Assembly (NCBI GenBank): GCA_950295325.1
Contig: OX485807.1
Coordinates: 40,020,440-40,084,439 of the forward strand
Length of the DNA stretch: 64,000 nt
Source of the DNA: Polytrichum commune
Lineage: Eukaryota; Streptophyta; Polytrichopsida; Polytrichales; Polytrichaceae
Reading direction: 5' to 3'
Below, in pieces: positions 12,401 through 24,400 of this stretch (within the stretch, counting starts at the first letter, position 1; each line of letters opens with the position of its first letter). The translations under genes and the position numbers were made by a program. Below the pieces are notes generated by a model. It was not told where the DNA came from. It saw nothing but the letters and a program-made list of their open reading frames with translations, and did no database searches.

Positions 12401-15400
12401 GGTTCAGTTCTGCCTTGATCAGGCTGTATGGATAGCTGTCTTTGATTATTAGGTTATTAAAACCTGTTTTTGGATGGGTTGGAACTGCAGATTTGCGTTA
12501 GGGCTGTTGTTTGGGCTTGTCACAGTATTTTGGGTAGGGCTTGTCTTCAATGATACCATCATTGAGATCACACTTACGCTGACTGCCAGCTACATGGCAT
12601 TCTTTGTGGTATGTATGAGTGCTCTCTTGAGTTTACATCCCTGCTATTATACTACACTGATTTTGTTAAATACTATGGGCCACAAATTGAGCTTATTTTC
12701 ACACTAAAAATATTAGGGGTAATACTATGGGTGCACACTATTTAACAATCCACGGTATGTAACATCAAAGGTCACATTGTAGGTTATTGTATTTCAGTTA
12801 GATTGAAAATAGTGTACATTTGAAAGCCCAATGTAGGGGAAGGAGGTGGGTAAATCATGGGGGCTTGATCAAGTGTGACTAGGGTTGCACACTATTTTCA
12901 CGCATGATGACGTATATTGTGGGCCACACTATAGGGCTACCCAGCGTAAGTCACACTATACATCTGCCCACACTATTTACAGATAATCAGTGTAACAAAA
13001 TCAGCCCAACTATTTGCCGGTTGAGTTGGGATAAAACAGGACCCATTGCATTAGAAATGTGTATTGATTCAAGGCTTATTACATGCTCTTAATTGTAGTA
13101 AAATAATATTCTGCACAGGCTTTCAGAAATGGATGTAGTTAGTCCAAGGCAATTATCATGTGTGACTGCCATTCGTGATGGAAATGATCTAAATTGTGTT
13201 ATGAGCAAGTCCAAGACTAGGGCTGCACTTCACACTTGTACTAGTAGGCCAGGGATAATGTGGACCCATGAACAACATGTGGCCAACATGCACTGAACTT
13301 CTTTGTCTCATTTTTCTTGGAGATAAATTACAAATTCGAATGGACACTTCAGTCCTTCCAACTTACAAGGTTATTGACCCAAAATGGTTACCTAGTAACC
13401 TTGGATGGAATTAAATTTGATGTGGATCAAACTCATTGCTTTGATGTAGTTCTGATCTGGAAGTTGAGTTGTGGAACTCATTTCTTGGGTTGTTTGGCAA
13501 GGCTGAAGAGGAAGCTCAAGTTTCAGGGGTGCTGACTGTCATGACTGTGGGAATGTAAGATTCCTTTCTATGTCTCTACTTGGGTACAAGGTGTAATATG
13601 GAAGTTGGATACTATGTAATTTACTTATTCTACTTTCTCATTCACTCTTTGTAAGCGAGCACATAATTCTTTATTGTCACTGGTGAACATAGCCTTTCTA
13701 GTTACTACCTTAAATTCATCCTTACTATGAAGGTGACACTTGGGCACATCATGCTATCTGTCTTTGACTTTTAACATACTTCATGCTGACAGATTAGATT
13801 GAAGGAAATTCTTTGTCCAAATTTCTTCTTGTTCTTGTTCTTGTTCTTGTTCTTCCTTCTTTTTTAAATAATAATAATAATAATTAAATTCAAAATTTAT
13901 AATTTTTTTCTCTCTCTTTCTGTGTAGGTATCTTGCATCCATCTTTTGATAATGCATGGGATTGACCTTGTGGATACTATGTTCAAACATAATTTAGATC
14001 CTATCTGTTCACTATTATTCAGGAAAAGTAGTGCATTATGACCTTTGGAAAGAATTTATTTCAAGGTTTTTCTAGCTGTGTTTAAGGTGCCAAAGTGATC
14101 ACAGAAGCTTTGATGCTGCTCTTCTTGGGACATCAAGAGCAGAGTAGACACAGCTCATAAGTCAATTAGGCATTCTATGTTTTCCATTTGAAATTTCTGG
14201 ATCCTAAGTATATCAAAACTTGGATGATTTTAAAGAGCTGATATCAGATTCACAAAACCTGTCCAGATTTTTCGCAGCATTTGCAAGGACAGCATTTACT
14301 GGTGAGAGCGAACAAAGCATGCTTCATTTTTGGTGCGTGAGTTTCCATGAGCATTTTCTTGGTCGATTTCATTTTTTCTGATGTATACATTTCAATGAGA
14401 TTACAATTGGCCAAACATGTTCTTAGGCTATACTTTTCCCTGCAGGGAAATGATCTCCTACATTGCCAACACTCTTATTTTTTTACTCAGGTATGTACTT
14501 CACTTGGTAGAGAGGCAATCCTCCAATCTTAGAGATTGGGTGATTTCATGTTGATGAATGAAACCTTATTGAAGTTGTAGGTTGTTATTAGAATCTAAGT
14601 TTTATCTAATGGTGGGTTTGTAATGTCTGCATCAATATAAGTGGCTTGTGCTAAGAGTGATGTGGGATTCATGTAGTGGAGTGGTGATTGCGGAGAGCAT
14701 CTTAAGGAGCCATGACAAAATTGAAGGTGTGTGTTTTAAAGCAGTTGACAGATTTGGTGAAGATTTGTGATGTGTGTGGAGCAATTGGCCCTTAAAGGAC
14801 TGAGATGCCCATTCTGGGTCTCAAGGTGTCAATGTTTAGGCCTAGTTCTTGATATTTTGAGCTAAAAGTGTCAAAAGTTACAACATATAAATCAGCCCAT
14901 TTGTAACATGCATTTTTCCAATCAGAGCCTACATATATATGAAAAATGGATCATAGGGAAAGTTGAGCTTGTATAATGATCTAGACTCAAATGCAGACCA
15001 CATATATCTAATCACCGTTAAGACTCTCTTTTCACTTCTACTTTTTATTAGGTAGTGATAAATATGGATTCAATCTCTTAGAGGAAATAAAATATTTTTT
15101 CAATACTTGTTGGGGATTAGTACAATCTTTATGTATGCTGTATAAGCACACCTCCGGTCCTTTAAAAGTTAAGTTTGTGGCAAAATGTTTTTGGAAAATT
15201 AAATGCAGGACGGGATTGGGGTTATCTACTTCTGCTCTATGTATTTGTTCAACTTTCAAGGGTCGTGGTGGTTGGTGCATTATATCCGGGGTTGAGATAC
15301 TTTGGCTATGGGATGAACTGGAAGGAGGCATCTGTTTTGGTTTGGGCTGGATTACGAGGGGCAGTGGCTTTGGCACTCTCTCTGTCAGTTTCTGTAAGAC

Positions 15401-18400
15401 ACATCAGCTAAACTTTTCCTCTAAAAATATATGTATTTTAGAGGTAATCGCCTCTGTACTTGGACAATCCTCAGTTTCTGCCCTATATTGTGATATTTAA
15501 TGATTTTGGGGGCAACAAAAATTACTCTAGACTGTTGTGTGTCATGGTGAGTTCTTCTGTATCAGAGTTATGTGGTTAATTTGTCAAATTGCTTCCAGGT
15601 AATGTTAAATTTGGATACTGAAATCTCCTAGGATTTCTTTCTGTTGTTTTAAAACCCAAATATTGCATGTGCCTAGACAATAACAAGGAGTATAATTTTC
15701 ATGTTTCTATATTTTCGTACATGGGAATGCTAATGACCTGGGTCTGCAATGTTCTCCAGCAAGTGGGTGTGAACAATCCTTCTCAATATCAATACATCTC
15801 CAAACTCACTGAAGCCCGGGTATGTTTTCTCTTTGAGCAGCCTTTACTTTGTGTGAATGTCTTGGTTTTGTTTGAATAAAAATTTGAACAATTTTTAGTA
15901 TCTACACAAACATATTCAGATCTCAAAGCATTTTCTGCATGGCAAGACGGAGTATATATATGTACTCCATCTTACTATATATATATATATACATTTGAAT
16001 GTTGTACTCAATCATTTTTTCTTTAGTAGTAACTGAGTCCATCAGTAATTCCAAAATGAGACCAGTAAGGTTAAGAGGATAAGGATTGGAAGCAGCCTTG
16101 CTGCCCTTAAATTTGAAAGGAATTTACACAAGGATACTCCTGGAATATATTGTGTCTAAGGTGGTTTTTATGAAGGAAAGGGAAGGTGGTTCTTATAAAG
16201 CATTTGCATATGTCAAATGCATCAGTTTGTGTTCCTCACAGGTGGTGTGGTGTTCTTGACCCTCATCATCAATGGATCTACAACCCAATTTCTGCTCCAA
16301 TACCTCAACATCACCAAGATAACTGAAACAAAGGTACAAGTGCCTTCATTATTATGTTATTATTATGTTTCCAACACTTTCCATCTTCAGTAAGTTAGTG
16401 GTGTATGCTTGGAGGTAGAGTGGAGGTTTGAACAAAGAACATTCTATATCGGTTCATTAAGGGTCAAACTCATCATTTAGGCATTCACAAGGTGCTAAAT
16501 GATTTTGACCCTTAATCAACCAAAATAGGTTGCTATTTATTCAAATTCAAACACTACCTCCAAGCATCCACCAAGTGAAAAGAAATGATTGATGATGTAT
16601 GCAAGCAACCAATGGGAATTACAAGGGACGAACTCCTGCTGAAAAGTCCCATTGAGTGAAAGAAGATCTCTATTTTAATTAAACGCTTACAACACCCCAC
16701 CCAAAGCCAACACGCTAACATTCTCAGAATGTCTACCACCTTCACACCAGACTCCTGTTTTGATTTTAGGTCATCTACCAATAAAAATTTGGACCCTTAT
16801 AACTTCTGCAGACAAAAACCAAATAAGACATACTTTGGTATGCGGGAATCCCCTGTTAATTGCTAATGGAAATCATTTAAAGCTATGCTCAATGCTTGAC
16901 GTGAAGGTTTTAGCACCATCTACCTTTAATATGAATACAATGTCAAGTGAATGAGGATTGGTTGTGTATGGGATGGGGTAATCCAGTTACGTATGCTGGA
17001 GTTTGTGAAGTATGAGATGTACAGTAAGGCGTTAGAGGCTTTTGGGGAATTAGGAGAAGATGAGGAATTGGGGCCTGCTGACTGGACCACAGTACATAAA
17101 TATGTGAGCTGCCTGGCTGATCTTTCTGAGGATGGCCGTCCAGCTCATCCCCATGAGCCTCTTGCTTCTGATGTTCCTGAGGACGAGATAATCAAGCAGC
17201 AATTGCAGGATACACGTCTCCGCTTCCTCAATGGCAAGTTCACCATTAACTCTTGTAATGTATGCAACTATAGTAGTCATTTTAGGTCATTGTGTAGGGT
17301 TTACTATATACTAAAATCTGCTTGGATGTGTATTTCTAATAGAGTTGTCCTTTCACTCAATGGGACTTTTTGTCAGGAGTTGGTCCCCTACGATTTTCTA
17401 TTGGTTGGATTGCATACAATATTAATAGTTTCTTTCCACTTGTGGTACATCCTTGGAGGTATTGTTTGAATGTGAATGAAGAGCAACCTATTTTGATTCA
17501 TTGAGAACCAAACTCATTTAAAGCATCTCTTGGCATTGTCAAACAATGAACTGATACTTTGTTCAAACCTCCACGGTACCTCCAGCATGCACCAAAACAC
17601 GAACCGAGCATGGAAGGTGTTGTATGCAATCAACTCCTGACCAAATTTCACGTTGAGTTAGAGTATAACTCTAATGTCTTTGCCAGAAATCACACTTTTG
17701 TTCAGGAGCTTATTGCAGCAAAGCTCTTATTTGATCACCTTCCAACAGGAGTACAAGCAACATACTGGAGCATGTTAGAAGAAGGGCGAATAACACAGAC
17801 TGCTGCACTTATCCTTATGCAGTCTGTTGATGAAGCACTGGACAAGGTATACTTTTACTGGACAAGCGGATAAAGAATTTTCAGTTAGTGCCATTTATTA
17901 CACGAAACATACCAATTAGTAAGGGTGGTACTAATTCAAGTCACATGCCCAATCTAACCAAATTTCAAAGTTACCGAGGGCTAAAGTTGCTACTGAGTGA
18001 CACTAAATTCATGACTATGGTAAATTCTATGCTCATTTACCATAGATTTCAAGAAAATTAGTGTATGCTTGTGATTAGTGCTCACCACATGCCTGCCAAT
18101 GAATAGTGCCAAGTGCCAATACATTTAGTGATTAGTGCCAAGTACCGGTACTTTAAGTGAATAGTGCCAAGTGCCGAGATGAACAGTTTTGTATGATATG
18201 CAGTATTAAAGATAATTTGAATGCATGATTTATTTGTATTGGGACTTGAGCAGGTAGCCAGACATGATGTATTGCCAGACTGGGAGGGACTTCGGCATTA
18301 TGTGCGCTTTCCACGCTACTTGAAGTACCTACCATGGCGCAGTTCTTCATTTCTTCATCAAAAAGTTGCTACATTTCTCTTAGTAGAGCAATTAGAGCTG

Positions 18401-21400
18401 GCATGCTATATTTCTGCAGCCTTTTTACGTGCACATCGAATGACTCGTCACCATTTACGAGAATTTATTGGTAACTTACCTCCTACTTTTCCAATATTAC
18501 TTTATTTGCCCTATCACTTAACAGCATATGAGAGATTGTCCCAACCAAGCCTTCAAGGACTATAGTTCTCTCAGTTGTGCTGCATATTTTTGAACAGGAC
18601 ATTATACCTTAGACGTCTACACTGTAATTGGGCATTCTCATCATCTGTTCAAGGTATTCACCTTCAATAGGAGGTAGTAGTCTTTGGGGCCCACTAATTC
18701 TTGTGGTTCCTCCTTCGGGAACACATATAAACTTAGATCAACTCGAAGATGAAGTAGTTCATGCCGGTGGCAAGATCGGATCATCTCCTCTTGTTAGATT
18801 AATTTTAGCACATGAGAGCACAATGTATCAGCTTGCAATATGCTAGAAATGCACATAATTGAACTAATAAATGAAGGATTATTATGTACATATTGAAGTC
18901 AAGAGGAAAAGTGTGCATATTGGGGGTGCAGGTGAGAGTTCAGTAACTGAAGCTATCATCTTGGAAAGTGTGAAGCAGGAAGTGGAAGCTCGCCTCTTTC
19001 TTGAAGATATCCGCCTTTCATTTCCTCAGGTGCAATTGCTAGTTTTCTTTTCCCCTATAACAACCAACTAGGTAATGGATGTGAGGAGTCCTGCCACATG
19101 TTGTGTCATTATGAACTAGGTAATAGATGTAAGGAGCCTTGCCACGGGCTGTAGTAGGCAATTTAGGTATTGGGTGCCTATTACACCCAATGGGAGGGCA
19201 ACACTTGTCCATTACTGGATATAGTGGTGAGGCCATGGCATCGGTTATCAATTACAAATGATGATGTGCCTCCTTATATCCAATCAAGAATAGACACATC
19301 AGCAAAACCTTTTGGCGTGACTACTACACACTAAATAGCACCATTGATCATTTTATTTACTCAAAACAGAATGGAATCCAAGTTCTATTGTATAAGATTC
19401 ATTAATGTCCATCCACTCTAATTTTCATCAAAAGAAAAGTTAATGTGATCCACAGTATTTTCTCTCCACATTATTTCCCATCCCACTAATCACAAATTTT
19501 AGTGTAGCAACTCAAGCAACTAAGCTATGTTATGTATGTCTTTGGAACTTGCTAATGTGCCTCCTCGTATCCAATCAGGACTAGGCACGTTAGGAAAATC
19601 GTTTGAGGTGATAACTACTCATTAAATAATGCCAAGGAACAATTTACTCACTCAGAACAGACCAAAATCCGAGTTATGTTGTATAAGATTCATTAACCTC
19701 CATCCACTCTAATTTCATCAGAATTTAATTTAATGTGGTTCACAGTACTTTCCACCCACATAATTTCCCATCCCCTCTAATTACACATCTTAGTGCAGCA
19801 AGCTTAAGCGGCTAAGTGTGTCTCTGTGGAACGTGTAAAAGGAGATGAAGTTTGCTATGCGTCTGGTGAGGCTAACTGTTAGACTAGGATTGCGAAGTCG
19901 AGGGGTGAGTACTATTGTGGAGATGGATCATCCTTTTTAAAATTGCTGAAGACTTCTACAGTGATGTGTAGAGAGCCAAGATGCTTTGAGGTGAAAGGGG
20001 CAATGTAAAATCTGGCCCTCATGCTGACAGATGCATATATTATCAATTTAAGGGTGGGTCAAACAAATTAGTCATAACTGTGTTAAGTGATCAATATCTG
20101 TGATTATAAAGGACAGCAAATTCATATAATTTTAGGAAGAAATATTTTCAATTAGCAGATGAAGATTTTAAGTGACATGGAAAAATGACAATTGAGCTAT
20201 TGGATACAGGTGTTGCGGGTTGTGAAGACGAAACAAGTAACATATGCAGTTTTGATGCACCTTAGTGAGTACGTGAAGAGTTTGGGAAATGCTGGACTCC
20301 TGGAATCTAAGGAGACCATTCATCTCCACGATACTGTCCAGGTGGATTTTCTACCATGTATGCATTTTTCCTTATATCTTAATATATGAGCACATGGAGG
20401 AAAACTACAATGACAACATTAATTCATTTATTATAGCATCTTTCATTCAGGTTCCATCTGTTGGAAATTAAAGGGCTTGTACCATTTCAGGTGATTCGTG
20501 TGTATGTTTCCTTATGATTTTTGACCTAAGAAACTAAAGTTGACGTCTTAACCGTTAAATGGCTTGAGAGGCCCATTGTGGGCCTCAAGGTGTTATACAG
20601 AGGGGTTTAAGATTACTTTTGACGTTCTTACTCAAAAGTGACGGAAGCGACCCTATCTAAATTTATCCCATTTATAATATGCATTCTTCCAATTGGAGCA
20701 TATATATATGTAGTTTGAATTATAGGGAGATTTGAGCTTGTATAATGACCTCATTCAAATGCATACCACGTATATCAAGTCACTGTTGACACATGACTTC
20801 ATTTTCACTTCCTCTTTTTAATAGGCTGTGCTCAATATGGTCATAGACCAAATAAACTATTATGTGTTGGGGGTTCGTAACAATTGTCACTTATATTGTA
20901 AATACACACCTCCAGTATGTAATCTGGTGTGTAGGTTGCCATGTGTATCCAGTGAACGTGATGTTGCCAAACTTGTAATGTGGTTTTGCAAAGCTCAGGT
21001 GGACTTGAAAAAGCTTCTGCGAAATCCTCCTCTTGTTCATGTGCCAGAAGCTGAGGAGACCTTAAAAAATCAGCCACTGATAGGGGCACTGCCAGATGCG
21101 GTTCAACGATCACTACTCGAGAATGCAAAGGAGTTCATGAAGTTGCGAGACAGCGCTTTGTACAAGGAGGACGTGAGACCAGATGGGATCTGGATAATTG
21201 CCAATGGTGTTGTTAAGGTATTTCTTGAATTGGGTTATGTCTCGCCTCTATACATTGACAAAAGAGTGATCAAGACTTGAAGATAGATCAAGTTATTTTT
21301 AAGCAGGTTATCAATCAATGTTTTGCTAAGAAATATTCTAATCACTCCCAGATGGGAATTGGATAATTGCCAATGGTGTTGTTAAGGTATTCTTGAATTG

Positions 21401-24400
21401 AGTTATGTCTCACATCTGTATGCTTGACAAGAAGGTTGATGGATATTCAGTGTGTTCATGGCTGGGAGGGAATGTTTTGTGAGTTTCATATCTCAGGTGT
21501 ATAAAAAGGTGTTTAATAAGAAATAAATTTCTGGAGTGGAAATTTTGGCCTTAAGTATGATGTTTTTATACATCTCTTTGGAGGTTGCAGTGGACCAACA
21601 AGGCTACAAGTGGACAGCGTTTACGCCAATGCACATTTTCATATGGAAGTACACTTGGCTTGTACGAAGCATTGACTGGCAAGCCTTTCTTGTGTAATAT
21701 TGTGGCCGACTCAGTGGTGCACTGTTTTTTCATTGAGCGCTCAAAGATCTTGACAATCTCGTTAGAAAATCCAGAACTCGAAGAATTCCTCTGGCAGGTA
21801 TTAAAATACCTTCTAAACAAGCTGTTCAAGAATGCATATATTGAAACAAAATTATTGCTCAATAGATAGTGTGGATCTTCAAGGAACTTTGATGTGATTA
21901 TGGCAGTTCTATCTCAGAATTATTTATTCCTCTATGAGCTGTTTTCTACATTTGTCAGCTGCTGGTGTGATGCATGTGTCATTACTCGAAAGAAATGATC
22001 AATCGCCGGTTTAGGGTTTAGGGTTTAGGGTCTAAGAGGCGTCCTATACTTTTTCAAGTCACAATCAAGTTGGTGGGGCAGGAAAAGAACTCAATTGTCA
22101 GGTAGGATATGTCGGCTGAGCTTACAATACAGTTGGATGACCTCAAGGAATTCCAGCATTGAAATTGAACATGGTACTGATAATATAACAAGTGCGAATC
22201 TCAGGCTTCTGGCTGATCATGTTCTCCTCTAACTCAACATGACTTTTGGTCGGGAGTTGGTTGTTGTGCATCCAACACCTTCCATGTTCGGTTAGTTTCT
22301 GGTGTATGCTTGGAAGTAGTAGGAGGTTTAAACAAAGAACATTCTACCTCGGTTCATTGAGGATCAAACTCTTTTTGGCATGCCAAGATGTGCTTAAATG
22401 AGTTTGGCCCATCAATGAATCGACATAGGTTGCTCTGCATTTAAATTCAAGCACTACCTCTGACACTTCACCACAAGTGGTAAGAATCTATTAATATTGT
22501 ATGCAAAATTGACCAATGGAAAACCATGGGGGACCAATACCCAACAAGTCTCATGAAGTTAAAGCTTAACTCTATCATGAGTACAATATATTTGCTATTG
22601 CATTGAGTATGGGCTTAGAGGAGTTGTGTGGACTGCAGGAAAGTGCATTGGCCCTAGCCAAGATAGTGTTGGCCCCACAATTTGATATGGCGACATTGCA
22701 AGACATGCGTGCTCTTGTCATGGAAGGTTCCAACATGCGCACGTTCCTTCGTGGCGAGGTTTTCAAGTTGGAAAATAGAGAAGCTGGCCTTCTTCTTGAG
22801 GGGTTTGTGAAGCAAGAAGGTAGCACTGAAATTCTTGCAGCACCAGTGGGCCTGGTTCTCAAAACACCCCTTCCTAGCCCTGCAGGTCAGCGTCTCTTAC
22901 CTTGTCATCGTGATATATATGACTATAAAGTGATCAACTGAAGAATGTCATCAAATATTTGAGATTAAATCTGAAATGCGAATAGGACCATGTTTGTCCC
23001 TACAGGGTACTTGGGGTGGAAATGGGTTTAGCTTAAATTGACTTCAAATACTTCAAGAGCCACAATGGGGGCATTTTTGTTAACCCCAGTAGTCCCAAAA
23101 ATTGGCCTTCCTATGATGCATTCAGTTATTAGTCATTCAGGAGCCACAAGAGGAGCATTTCTGGGAACCCCACTCCAGCATTTAGAGGTTAACAGAGGGT
23201 GCTGCCATGTTGGCATTTATTCTGTTTCTAACTATATTTGACTAACATTGTCTAAATTGCGATGTGTCAGAATTTGTGACGATCATGTTTCCATTGTGTT
23301 GTGTAATACACCCTTGTATGAAAGCACAGAAGTTCAAGAGAAATTTCATCAAGAAAATCACGTATCCCAACCAATATATGTATGTAGAGCCAATAAATGT
23401 CTGCAAAAGGTAAAGCACTTTGAACCCGCAGATGGTTTCAATGTGGACATTACATAAAAATTGCACCTATTGGAGGATTGCAGATAGCAGGAGCAGTATT
23501 ACAACAATACCCAGCATATTCTTCCATGCCGAGGCAAGGTGTCGCATCTTGTTTTTCAACCTGACCAGGTCAGCTGACATTTTATCACAAGGATCAGGGC
23601 AGCTCTTGGCCCTCCCTCGTGCCAGGTCGTCACTCTGGCGCCCCAGTGCTGAACAAGATGGTCTCATACGGCGGTCTTCAAATACGCGACGAGTTTCCTC
23701 AGATTCACGGATGAAGGATCAGAGACACTACAGCAACAACGAAATCGAACCTCTTCCCCAAGATTCAGTGTCTGTTATGCAAGCCTGGGGAAGTGGCACC
23801 TCTGTCCAGGATACATACATGGCCAAGGCTATGGAGATCAGCCGCTTTGGCTCTAAGGTAAAATCTCTGTCTAAGCAAACCAAACTCAAAACACTCCACC
23901 GGATTTTCTTTGTTAATGTGGGGGCTCTCTTTTCTGAATCTGCTGCCATTATCAGCCCAGGGCGTTACATGGCCATAGAATGCACTGTTTTGAAGTCCGT
24001 TGTCACTTTCTAAGAAGGGTGATGCCCTGTAGGTCAGACCTTCCGGAAATGAAGGGCCCGACCCCTCAGGGCATGGCCCTTCATTTCTGGAAAGCTCTCC
24101 CCTCAGGACCTTACCCTATACTATACACACAACAGCATACGTCACCTCTATCTATTCTACATTGAGTATGTCCAGTTTTGGCTTGTGTGCCTTTTAAGTG
24201 CAGTACTCTTTTGAGGTGTCCTTAGGCTACCCATGGAGAGAGCTATTTGGCTAATTTCTCAGGGTTCGGTCGGTTCCTTGGTCATTAAGCTCGTGTGTTG
24301 TGCGGTAGATCTATAGTTATGAACGTCGAAAAAATAGGAAAAAAGGTAGTGGAGCGTCAAGGATTGACAGACAAAGCTACTCTTGTACTTTTGAGAAAGA

